Source: G965267425 sp965267425 (GTDB taxonomy: Bacteria; Bacteroidota; Bacteroidia; Flavobacteriales_E; Vicingaceae). From it: a stretch of 64,000 nt of DNA. The number at the start of each line of letters is the position of its first letter. Positions within the stretch are counted from its first letter, which is position 1. The stretch covers positions 1 through 64,000 of the forward strand of contig OZ253959.1 of NCBI GenBank assembly GCA_965267425.1, written 5' to 3'. The translations under genes and the position numbers were made by a program. The notes under the pieces are model-generated. The model searched no databases and was not told where the DNA came from. It saw only the letters and a list, made by a program, of their open reading frames with translations. Below are positions 8,039 through 15,545 of the stretch, one piece after another.

Positions 8039-8884
8039 TCAATCAACTTCTATTTCCCCGTTGGTTCTGATATAGAGAATACTTTCAATTTGGTTGGTCA
8101 CTTTATGGATTGCATTGTCGGTTGAGCCGAAATAACTTCCCGGATCCAGAACTTTTTTCTCTTCACTTACGGGCATTTCATAAGTCAATTCTCCTTTGAT
8201 TACTACCGCATGTAAAACGGAACCAGTTGTTTTTATTTGTCCATTATATCCTCTAGGCAGCTTGAAAAATAGGCTCCTAAAACCTTTGTTTTCTAATAGA
8301 AAACTTATTTCTGCTTTACAGTTAGAACTTATCCATTTTGTCTTCTTATTATTCAACCAAACTATATTGGATGCATCTATATTTACGGCTCTTTCTCCAT
8401 TATCAAACGCCTCATCAATAGGTTTCACCAAGTATGGTCCACTATCAATTTCTACCAATGCAATGTTCTCTGTTCCTTTTGCTGAAGTTATATGTGGTTC
8501 TCCCAGTGGCTGTGTCCAAAATGAACCTTTACTCATCCACATTTTTTCTGCTTGAGGATCATCATTGTGCACCAATCCATTTATCACTACGGCCCTATAG
8601 GTAATATTATGAATATGAGGAGGCGACGAAAATCCGTCAACAAACTTTGCCAAAAAACCTGTAGCTACATTTCTTTTTCTGTCACCCCAAATGGTTCCGG
8701 CCTGTGGACTTTGATCTCCTCTTGCCGGATTAAGTTTTTCCCAAACAATTTCAGAACTTAATAAAACTCTATTGGTTGGATTTTCAACTGTTTCAGAATG
8801 CTCAACAATTGATTCTTGATTTGAATGCTTACAGGAATATAAAAATGCAATTATGAATACTCCACAAATCGATATTTTCATCAT
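8039..8884 (-). CDS. DUF4437 cupin-type lipoprotein
   Basis: 281 residues. The N-terminus MKISICGVFIIAFLYSC is a lipoprotein signal with a cysteine lipobox, so the mature protein is lipid-anchored in the envelope. The rest resembles DUF4437/ChrR-like double cupins: GFLAKFVDGFSSPPHIHNIT contains the HIH metal-ligand motif of the first cupin, and the segment from about residue 170 repeats the fold. Such proteins bind a metal ion; the reaction is unknown. The second half keeps the fold pattern but fewer histidines. It is a lone gene beside the tRNA, with an upstream TATATTTG box at 8969-8962 but no good -33 partner. Confidence 0.75.
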   Translation of the reverse strand: MMKISICGVFIIAFLYSCKHSNQESIVEHSETVENPTNRVLLSSEIVWEKLNPARGDQSPQAGTIWGDRKRNVATGFLAKFVDGFSSPPHIHNITYRAVVINGLVHNDDPQAEKMWMSKGSFWTQPLGEPHITSAKGTENIALVEIDSGPYLVKPIDEAFDNGERAVNIDASNIVWLNNKKTKWISSNCKAEISFLLENKGFRSLFFKLPRGYNGQIKTTGSVLHAVVIKGELTYEMPVSEEKKVLDPGSYFGSTDNAIHKVTNQIESILYIRTNGEIEVD

Positions 8885-9171
8885 ACAGATGGAATAATTG
8901 TTACAAGACGTTAGTAATCAAATAGATTGCGATAAAGCACTATATTAAATTGTGCTTTCAAATATAGAGATTTAAACACGCAAAGCTTTGTACAACAATT
9001 TGAATAAAATTATAATTTTGCCGATGAATTAACTGAATGTCTTCAAGGGGTTTTGTTTCAATATTTGTCCGGTATGAAGTTCTTAATTTTCGTTAGCCAC
9101 ACCCCTGATAAACCTTTGTTTTTTCTTTTTAAAATCTAACAACAAATAGGCTACTTGCGCAAAAACTGATT
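8885..9171. other. Divergent intergenic region between cupin and methyltransferase
   Basis: 287 AT-rich bases with no gene. It contains an inverted repeat AAAGCAC (8934-8940) / GTGCTTT (8952-8958) with an 11-base loop, a minus-strand TATATTTG (8969-8962) and a plus-strand TAATTTTG (9013-9020). These two perfect -7-type boxes point in opposite directions and are plausible divergent promoters, but neither has a TTG at the right distance. The plus-strand transcript would have a leader of about 150 bases. Confidence 0.35.
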
Positions 9172-9951
9172 ATGAAAAAATTAAAATCTTTAATCAAACT
9201 AATAAGAGAATTCGGAGTTAGTGGATTGATCTCTATTTTAACATCAAAATACGGTCTCCCAACAGCAAACAAAGCCAAGCACAAATGGAGGTCCTCTTTG
9301 ATTTCAGAAATTCAGTTTTGGGACAATTACTACAGAACCAAAGGATTGGAATGGGCTGATCAATATCACGTGCGTTTCGATCCCGATTTACCTCTTCAAC
9401 CAAGACCTACAGCATTACTTCCAGATCAAGAAAATGTGAAAATTCTAGACGTTGGAGCAGGTCCTCAAACCTATCTTGGTAAAAAAGTGGAAGGTAAAAA
9501 TATTGACTTGCAAGCCATTGACCCATTGGCTGATGCATATGATAAGATTTTTAAAAAATACGACATTACACCCGTTGTTAGAACTAAAAAATTGGCATCG
9601 GAAGATTTAAAGAAGAAATTTTCATCGAATGAATTTGATTTGGTTTTTGCCAGAAATTGTATTGACCATGCATATGAACCTGAGCATGCCGTAATGCTTA
9701 TGGTGGATATAGTGAAAAACGGATGTCATGTTTTGATGGAACATCGACCAAATGAAGCCATCACAGAAAATTATGTGGGCCTTCATCAATGGAATTTTTC
9801 AATGAACGAAAAAGGTGATTTTATCATTGGGTCTAAAGATGCTGATGTGAACATGACTGAAAAATATGCAGACGTTTGTACCATTAAGTGTGAAACCTTG
9901 CAAGAACCCGGAGACGGTGAATGGTTAATTACAAGAATCCATAAAAAGTAA
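9172..9951 (+). CDS. Class I SAM-dependent methyltransferase-like protein
   Basis: 259 residues. Motif I of Rossmann-fold methyltransferases is ILDVGAGPQT (residues 91-100), followed by the acidic end of strand 2 (DLQAIDPLAD) and motif IV-like FDLVFARNCIDHAYEP, where the family often has N-x-x-x-H. The first 80 residues are basic and contain a WDNYY segment typical of methyltransferases encoded in polysaccharide clusters. The substrate is unknown. The next gene downstream is a glycosyltransferase on the same strand, so modification of a surface polysaccharide is a possible role, inferred only from context. Confidence 0.75.
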   Translation: MKKLKSLIKLIREFGVSGLISILTSKYGLPTANKAKHKWRSSLISEIQFWDNYYRTKGLEWADQYHVRFDPDLPLQPRPTALLPDQENVKILDVGAGPQTYLGKKVEGKNIDLQAIDPLADAYDKIFKKYDITPVVRTKKLASEDLKKKFSSNEFDLVFARNCIDHAYEPEHAVMLMVDIVKNGCHVLMEHRPNEAITENYVGLHQWNFSMNEKGDFIIGSKDADVNMTEKYADVCTIKCETLQEPGDGEWLITRIHKK

Positions 9952-10011
9952 GGCCCTCAACTGATTTTCAGCTTTACATTTCGCAACACTTTTATGCTTC
10001 GATGAGTAATC

Positions 10012-10043
10012 GGAAGCGCTTCCATATTGTCTACTTATATTTG
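10012..10043 (+). promoter_or_regulatory. Palindrome and -7 box upstream of glycosyltransferase
   Basis: GGAAGCGCTTCC at 10012-10023 is a perfect 12-base palindrome. Twelve bases later comes TATATTTG (10036-10043), a perfect TAnnTTTG box. The position where a -33 element should lie (about 10014-10016) falls inside the palindrome, which would let a bound regulator block or replace -33 recognition. The predicted start point is at or just before the GTG start codon, so the transcript would be nearly leaderless. Confidence 0.4.
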
Positions 10044-10048
10044 TCTTG

Positions 10049-11344
10049 GTGACAAAAGTTCTCATCATAACATATTACTGGCCGCCGGCCGGTGGAGCTG
10101 GCGTACAACGTTGGGTTAAATTGTCCAAGTATTTATCGCAAATTGGCATACAACCAATTATACTTACGGTCGATGAACAACATGCAAGTTATATGCAAGT
10201 TGATCATTCTCTGGAGAACGACATCGGAGAAAATGTTAAGGTGATCAAAACCAAATCATTTGAGCCCATAAATCTTTACGCTAAAATGGTTGGTAAAGGT
10301 AACGTCCCCACAGCTGGGTTTTCAAACGTCAATAACCAACGATGGTCACAACGAGTCATTAATTTTATTCGTAGTAATTTTTTTATTCCGGACCCTAGAA
10401 AAGGTTGGAACAAATATGCCCTGCGAGAAGCACGGCGCATCATTCAAGAAGAAAATATTACGTGTGTTATTACTTCCACTCCTCCGCACTCTTCCCAACT
10501 AATTGGCTTGCAATTAAAGAAACAAATGAACATTCATTGGATTGCTGACATGCGTGACCCGTGGACAGATATTTATTATTTCAATGAAATTGGTCATTCC
10601 AGCTACTCAAGAAACATTTCCGAAAAATTGGAAAAAGAAGTTTTGCGTCAGGCAGATAATGTCATCACCGTAAGTGAGTCGTTGGTTCAATTGTTTCAAA
10701 GCAAAGACCATAAGATCGATGCCAAAAAATTTAAGATTATCCCGAATGGTTATGACCCTGAAGATTTTGATGGATTGACCAAAACTTCTACCCCATTTTT
10801 TAACGTTGTATATACAGGATCCATGTCCTTACAATACTCGCCTGATGTATTTTTTGATGTATTAAAAGAAAGTGCATCTGGCAGACCTAATATAAGCTTG
10901 AAGTTGACCATGGTAGGAGAAATTGACGTTCAGATCAAGGATAAAATCAGTCAATTGGCCATCGATGTAGAATTTGTGTCAACAGTGCCACATGCCGAAG
11001 TTACCCGATATCAAAAAAATGCAGATTTGTTGCTGTTGGTTATACCAAATGTCGAAAATGCTGAGGGTATCTTAACAGGAAAACTTTTCGAATACCTGGC
11101 AAGTGAAAATGCCATCATTGGACTAGGGCCTGAACAGGGAGACGCCGCAAAAATAATAAGGCAATGTAAAAGCGGAGAGATGTATGATCGTCATCAAAGA
11201 AAAGAGATGAAAGATTATTTAGACTTGGTCTTTGACCAATTTGAAAAACAACAAGGTATTCAAGTTGACAAACATCATATTGAATTGTATTCCAGAAAAA
11301 AACAAGCAGAAGATATACATCAGCTAATCATGTCTTTATCATAG
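10049..11344 (+). CDS. Glycosyltransferase (GT4-like, group 1)
   Basis: About 431 residues. The N-terminus reads TKVLIITYYWPPAGGAGVQR, the typical nucleotide-free opening of GT-B group 1 enzymes, and the C-terminal domain contains FFNVVYTGSMSLQYSPDVFF and GKLFEYLASENAIIGLGP, the donor-sugar binding region with its conserved Glu. Such enzymes add sugars to lipid-linked or surface polysaccharides at the inner membrane. No ATG is available; GTG at 10049 is chosen, and TTG at 10046 is the alternative. The dCMP deaminase gene follows after 24 bases. Donor and acceptor cannot be told. Confidence 0.88.
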   Translation: MTKVLIITYYWPPAGGAGVQRWVKLSKYLSQIGIQPIILTVDEQHASYMQVDHSLENDIGENVKVIKTKSFEPINLYAKMVGKGNVPTAGFSNVNNQRWSQRVINFIRSNFFIPDPRKGWNKYALREARRIIQEENITCVITSTPPHSSQLIGLQLKKQMNIHWIADMRDPWTDIYYFNEIGHSSYSRNISEKLEKEVLRQADNVITVSESLVQLFQSKDHKIDAKKFKIIPNGYDPEDFDGLTKTSTPFFNVVYTGSMSLQYSPDVFFDVLKESASGRPNISLKLTMVGEIDVQIKDKISQLAIDVEFVSTVPHAEVTRYQKNADLLLLVIPNVENAEGILTGKLFEYLASENAIIGLGPEQGDAAKIIRQCKSGEMYDRHQRKEMKDYLDLVFDQFEKQQGIQVDKHHIELYSRKKQAEDIHQLIMSLS

Positions 11345-11368
11345 AAAAAGCGCTTAATTTTACCAACA

Positions 11369-11812
11369 ATGAGTGTGACATACGACAATAAAGAAAAGCA
11401 AAGACGCTATGACATTGCCTACTTAAAAATGGCAGTTGAATGGGCAAAGCTTTCACATTGTACAAGAAAGCAAGTTGGAGCTCTAATTGTTAAAGATCGG
11501 ATGATCATATCGGATGGGTACAACGGCACTCCTACTGGATTTGATAATTGTTGCGAAGATGAAAACGGAGACACATTGTGGTATGTGCTTCATGCAGAAG
11601 CCAATGCTATGATGAAAGTGGCGAAATCCACACATGATGCAAATGATTCTACATTGTATATTACATTATCACCGTGCAGAGAATGCAGCAAACTTATACT
11701 GCAAGCAGGCATTAAGCGTGTTGTTTATCTTCAGCAATACAAAGACGATTCTGGGCTGGAATTCCTAAAGCAATCTGGTGTTGAACTTGAGCAAATATCT
11801 GAACTCAACTAA
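11369..11812 (+). CDS. dCMP deaminase family protein
   Basis: 147 residues. The zinc ligands are visible in HAEANAMMKVAKS (His-Ala-Glu) and in the SPCRECSKLIL segment (Pro-Cys-x-x-Cys), and GYNGTPTGFDNC is the substrate-binding loop characteristic of deoxycytidylate deaminases and ComEB. It converts dCMP to dUMP, feeding thymidylate synthesis in the cytoplasm. The following S41 protease gene begins 13 bases after the stop (with the TTG start chosen here). This gene pair is commonly seen in Bacteroidota genomes. Confidence 0.93.
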   Translation: MSVTYDNKEKQRRYDIAYLKMAVEWAKLSHCTRKQVGALIVKDRMIISDGYNGTPTGFDNCCEDENGDTLWYVLHAEANAMMKVAKSTHDANDSTLYITLSPCRECSKLILQAGIKRVVYLQQYKDDSGLEFLKQSGVELEQISELN

Positions 11813-11825
11813 TTTTGAAATTCAA

Positions 11826-13427
11826 TTGAAAAAATTTCTTCCCATATTTCTTTCTGTAGCCGTTGTAACCGGAATATTCATTGGTACGAAAATCAATCAT
11901 CCTACCACGACTACACGCTTTTTCCCGGATCAACGATTTTCTGAAATTGATAAAATCAATGAAATCTTAAATTTCATTGAAGATAGTTACGTGGATACGG
12001 TGAATAAAACTCATTTGGTGGAAGGCACGATATCTGATATGCTCGAAAACCTTGATCCGCATTCTTATTACATTTCACAAGAAGAATACAATGCTGTCAA
12101 TGAACCTTTGGAAGGAAATTTTGAAGGAGTTGGTGTTGAGTTTCGAATCATCGAAGACACCATTGTAGTTATTTCTCCTTTAGAAGGTGGGCCTTCTGAG
12201 AAAGCCGGAATTTTGGCCGGGGATCGCATCATTAGCGTCAATGATTCCATTATTGCAGGTTCAGGGATAAAGAATGCAGATGTTATGTCCTTGTTGAAAG
12301 GGCCAAAAGGATCAAGTGTCAACATCACGGTTTATCGAAAATTTGAAAACGAAGAAATTTCATTTCAATTGGTTCGGGGAAGAATTCCAATCAAAAGCAT
12401 TGAAGCGGCTTTTATGATTAATGAAGACATTGGATATATTAAGATCAGTCGTTTTGCCAAGCAAACATATGATGAGTTTATGGATGCCGTAAACAACAAC
12501 TTGACTGATAATATGAGTCAATTGATTCTTGATTTGCGAAACAACGGTGGGGGTGTATTGTCAGAAGCCACAAGAATTGCAGATGAATTTCTCGAAAAAG
12601 ACAAATTGATTGTTTATACAGAAGGAAAGGCGCGGAATAAGAAGGAATACTACTCTTCTTCTAAAAGTTCTCTTGTTCACATTGAAGTGGTTATCTTAAT
12701 TAATCAATCTTCGGCTTCAGCCAGTGAAATCCTTGCAGGAGCTTTGCAGGATAATGACCGCGGTACGATTATGGGAAGACGTTCATTTGGAAAAGGCCTA
12801 GTTCAAGAGCAAATCGAATGGCCCGATGGCTCTGCATTGCGACTTACAGTTGCACGATATTACACACCTACGGGAAGAAGCATCCAAAAGCCATATGATA
12901 ACATTGAAGATTACCATCTTGAAACATATAGCCGCCTTGAAAATGGTGAGTTAAATTCCAAAGACAGCATTAAAGTCATTGATTCGTTAAAATTTGTTAC
13001 CCCGGGAGGGAAAACCGTATTTGGTGGTGGTGGAATTGTTCCGGATATATTTATTCCGTTGGACAGTTTATTGCTGACGTCCTATTATGCTGAAATGGTT
13101 CAAAACGGACTATTGAGCCAGTTCACCTTTGATTATGTTGATGATAACCGAAACAATCTCAATTTTAAAAATCCAAGTGATTTCCGAACAAAGTTCAATG
13201 CTGGAAATGAAGTGCTCGATCAGTTTATTGCTTATGCCCAAAAAGAAAGTGGTAAAATAAATCTAATAGAGATTGGCAAAAGTAAACACCTTATTTTGAC
13301 AGGTCTCAAATCTGGAATCTCACGATATCTCTATGGTGATCAGGGGTTTTACGAAATCCGAAATGAATCGGATAACGATATTCAGCAAGCTATTCTTTAC
13401 TTAGAAGGCACAAAAAAAGGGTCCTGA
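11826..13427 (+). CDS. S41 family C-terminal processing peptidase
   Basis: 533 residues from TTG at 11826, which gives the clean leader MKKFLPIFLSVAVVTGIFIG; a GTG at 11778 would overlap the dCMP deaminase gene and add an unlikely tail. After the signal anchor come a PDZ domain (GVGVEFRIIEDTIVVISPL onward) and the S41 protease domain. The catalytic Ser lies in SSASASEILAG and the general-base Lys in RSFGKGLVQ. Tail-specific proteases of this type cleave C-termini of envelope proteins in the periplasm. The gene ends inside a strong terminator. A second S41 protease is encoded at 51381-53057. Confidence 0.93.
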   Translation: MKKFLPIFLSVAVVTGIFIGTKINHPTTTTRFFPDQRFSEIDKINEILNFIEDSYVDTVNKTHLVEGTISDMLENLDPHSYYISQEEYNAVNEPLEGNFEGVGVEFRIIEDTIVVISPLEGGPSEKAGILAGDRIISVNDSIIAGSGIKNADVMSLLKGPKGSSVNITVYRKFENEEISFQLVRGRIPIKSIEAAFMINEDIGYIKISRFAKQTYDEFMDAVNNNLTDNMSQLILDLRNNGGGVLSEATRIADEFLEKDKLIVYTEGKARNKKEYYSSSKSSLVHIEVVILINQSSASASEILAGALQDNDRGTIMGRRSFGKGLVQEQIEWPDGSALRLTVARYYTPTGRSIQKPYDNIEDYHLETYSRLENGELNSKDSIKVIDSLKFVTPGGKTVFGGGGIVPDIFIPLDSLLLTSYYAEMVQNGLLSQFTFDYVDDNRNNLNFKNPSDFRTKFNAGNEVLDQFIAYAQKESGKINLIEIGKSKHLILTGLKSGISRYLYGDQGFYEIRNESDNDIQQAILYLEGTKKGS

Positions 13428-13448
13428 AACCAAGACCCTTATCTTTTT
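13417..13448 (+). terminator. Terminator overlapping the stop codon of the S41 gene
   Basis: AAGGGTC (13417-13423) pairs with GACCCTT (13434-13440) around a ten-base loop that contains the TGA stop codon (13425-13427), followed by ATCTTTTT. The left arm is therefore coding sequence. It separates the S41 gene from the convergent lipoprotein gene and may serve both. Confidence 0.75.
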
Positions 13449-13460
13449 ATCGAAAGTTGA

Positions 13461-13739
13461 TTATTCAGCAGACTCTTCAGTTGCTTCCATTTCTCCTTCC
13501 ATAGCAGTTGAATCAGAAGCTGCCTCTGCACCTTCTTCCATGGCCTCTTCTGAAGTGCCTTCTGCCATTTCACTATCAGCAGAGCTTTCCTCCATTCCAG
13601 CTTCCATTTCTTCCATAACTGCATTCGCTTCTTCAGTAGCTTCTGCCTCTGAAGCAGCGTCGTCTGTAGAAGCTCCACCACCACAAGCGATGAATCCAAT
13701 CAAACTAACAGCTACAAATAGCGATTGTAGTTTTTTCAT
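13461..13739 (-). CDS. Small, extremely acidic lipoprotein
   Basis: 92 residues. MKKLQSLFVAVSLIGFIAC is a lipoprotein signal with the lipid-modified cysteine at residue 19. The 74-residue mature part contains 22 Glu and 4 Asp and no Lys, Arg or His, built of Glu-Glu, Glu-Met and Ala-rich units (EEMEAGMEES, EEAMEEGAEA). It is low-complexity and probably unstructured; no family is recognised. Its leader resembles that of the next lipoprotein on this strand (14932-15471), with CGGG followed by an acidic Ser/Thr stretch in both. It has one of the best promoter matches in the window, which argues for a real, well-expressed gene. Confidence 0.75.
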   Translation of the reverse strand: MKKLQSLFVAVSLIGFIACGGGASTDDAASEAEATEEANAVMEEMEAGMEESSADSEMAEGTSEEAMEEGAEAASDSTAMEGEMEATEESAE

Positions 13740-13777
13740 TTTTTAATAGATTAGGTTAATGATGTGTATAATTGCTC

Positions 13778-13807
13778 CAAAGATATATTGAAAATTGAAT
13801 AAATCAA
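13778..13807 (-). promoter_or_regulatory. Promoter of the acidic lipoprotein gene
   Basis: On the minus strand TTG (13807-13805), exactly 19 bases, then TATCTTTG (13785-13778). This is a perfect match to the Bacteroidota consensus TTG-N19-TAnnTTTG. The leader to the ATG at 13739 would be about 33 bases. Confidence 0.65.
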
Positions 13808-13846
13808 AGGAATTAGGCAGTTCGGGCACTTTTTAACCCATTCATT

Positions 13847-14935
13847 TTGACAGAGATCGGCAATCATATTTTTCAAAAAAAGGTACTTATCACTCCTTTG
13901 AATTGGGGATTGGGTCATGCTTCAAGATGCATTCCAATTATTGAGACCCTTGAACAAATGGGGGCTGTTGTATCCATTGCGGCAGACGGGATGGCTTTGC
14001 GTTTTTTGAGAAATACGTTTCCTCATTTGTCTACGTTCGAACTCCCCGATGTGCATATAGAATATGCCAAACATCATCAACAATGGTTGCAATTACTGTT
14101 TAAATATCCTGAACTCAACAGACAGATTAAAACGGAACATAGGGATCTGGAAAGGTTACTCAATCAACATTCTTTTGATTTAATCTTGTCCGACAACCGA
14201 TATGGTTGTTTTCATGAAAGCTTACCTAGCATACTTATCACGCATCAGTTATACCCAAAAGTGCCGGTACTTTCATCATTTGCAAAAAAGAAGATTAAAA
14301 ATCTGCTCAAACCTTTTGACGGAATTTGGGTTCCAGATTATGAGCAAGAAAAATCCAGTTTAAGTGGCGCGCTAAGCCACCCAATGACAAGTAAAGTAAC
14401 GTACATAGGTCCTCAGAGTCAGTTTGGTGTAATTGACACAATTCAACCGACCAAAGATTTGGCCATATTATTATCAGGACCCGAGCCGCAACGCACAAAA
14501 CTTGAAATCAAACTAAGTGCTTTTTTAAAGGATAAAGAATTGAGCGGGTATTTCATCAGGGGTACGGACGTCAGAAATGAAGCGCTGCAAGCAGGAAAAC
14601 TCGAAGTAATCGATTTGGCATTTGGAAAAGACCTGTTCAAAAAATTAACAGATTGCAAAAAGGTAATTGCAAGGGGTGGTTATTCTACCATCATGGACAT
14701 GCACATGTTAAACAAGTCATCTTTGCTGATTCCAACAAAAGGACAACCTGAACAAGAATACCTGTCACAATTCCATGAAATAAACCCGCTATTTCTATTT
14801 GCAGATCAGACAGATGCTTTTCTTTATGATAAGCTGGAGGCTTTTATCACAAGTCCTTTGCCGAAAAAGGATACAAAAAAAAGGAGCATTCAAAAATCGC
14901 TCCTTTCCAATGCTTTATTGCAATTAAACTTTTAG
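13847..14935 (+). CDS. MurG-like glycosyltransferase (GT28-type)
   Basis: 362 residues starting at TTG. The opening VLITPLNWGLGHASRCIPII has the glycine-rich GxGHxxR loop of GT-B enzymes related to MurG and other UDP-GlcNAc-using transferases, and the C-terminal KKVIARGGYSTIMDM is the sugar-nucleotide binding signature of this group. The acceptor is unknown. It lies alone on the plus strand between two minus-strand lipoprotein genes, and its last codons overlap the stop of the convergent gene at 14932. A terminator for that gene is embedded in its 3' coding end. Confidence 0.82.
   Translation: MTEIGNHIFQKKVLITPLNWGLGHASRCIPIIETLEQMGAVVSIAADGMALRFLRNTFPHLSTFELPDVHIEYAKHHQQWLQLLFKYPELNRQIKTEHRDLERLLNQHSFDLILSDNRYGCFHESLPSILITHQLYPKVPVLSSFAKKKIKNLLKPFDGIWVPDYEQEKSSLSGALSHPMTSKVTYIGPQSQFGVIDTIQPTKDLAILLSGPEPQRTKLEIKLSAFLKDKELSGYFIRGTDVRNEALQAGKLEVIDLAFGKDLFKKLTDCKKVIARGGYSTIMDMHMLNKSSLLIPTKGQPEQEYLSQFHEINPLFLFADQTDAFLYDKLEAFITSPLPKKDTKKRSIQKSLLSNALLQLNF
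14875..14906 (-). terminator. Minus-strand terminator inside the glycosyltransferase gene
   Basis: Read on the minus strand, AAAGGAGC (14906-14899) pairs with GCTCCTTT (14887-14880) and is followed by a run of T residues down to 14875. It stands 26 bases beyond the stop of the lipoprotein gene ending at 14932, and lies wholly within the coding 3' end of the convergent glycosyltransferase. Confidence 0.7.
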
Positions 14936-15471
14936 CTCGCCGGAACCGCTTTGATTGACTTTGCTGAAGCAAGCATTCTATCAATTGCCTCTTTTGAATA
15001 AGTAACGTCTTTCAAATTTTGAACGTCGTATTGATCGCCTTCAACGTCAGCAATATAAAAGAAATGATGTTCCGGTTCCATGCCAGAATTCTCAATTTCT
15101 CGCTTATACACAATGTGTGACGGGCTTTCATCAAGGATTTCAGATTTGTACACCAAATCTTCCTGCAGGTCACTTTTTAGTAATTCCAAATCTCCTTCAC
15201 CAATGCTCACAGATATCATGAATCCTTCACCAACTCGAATCTCAACACTCCAATCTGCGGCAATTACCTCTGCCATTCCAGTATTTTCGTCAGGAATCAT
15301 GATGCTGATATCCATTCCATATTCCCCCAAGTTCAGTTCTTTCATGCCTTGCATGCTTGCACTTTCCTCAGTAGCCTGACCTTCTGCTTGATCACCAGTA
15401 GATTCCCCACCACCACAGGCAGAAAACATAACCATTGAAAATAAACTTACAATTGCGATAGCTTTATTCAT
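14932..15471 (-). CDS. Lipoprotein of unknown function
   Basis: 179 residues from the ATG at 15471; an upstream in-frame ATG at 15492 adds seven residues before the signal and is less likely. MNKAIAIVSLFSMVMFSAC is a lipoprotein signal, followed by an acidic Gly/Ser/Gln linker (GGGESTGDQAEGQATEES). The mature domain (about residues 45-179) is mixed alpha/beta with no recognised family. Its linker resembles that of the acidic lipoprotein at 13461-13739. It has its own terminator. Confidence 0.75.
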   Translation of the reverse strand: MNKAIAIVSLFSMVMFSACGGGESTGDQAEGQATEESASMQGMKELNLGEYGMDISIMIPDENTGMAEVIAADWSVEIRVGEGFMISVSIGEGDLELLKSDLQEDLVYKSEILDESPSHIVYKREIENSGMEPEHHFFYIADVEGDQYDVQNLKDVTYSKEAIDRMLASAKSIKAVPAS

Positions 15472-15545
15472 ATTTCTATACTTTATGCTCATTAGTTTGA
15501 TGTAAAGATAAAATTTTCGTTGGCTTCTCTGTAAAGATCATTAAA

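Noticed and set aside
13439..13699. 86-codon frame overlapping the acidic lipoprotein
   Set aside because: It is an alternative frame of the Glu-rich gene; the other frame has the lipoprotein signal and a perfect promoter.
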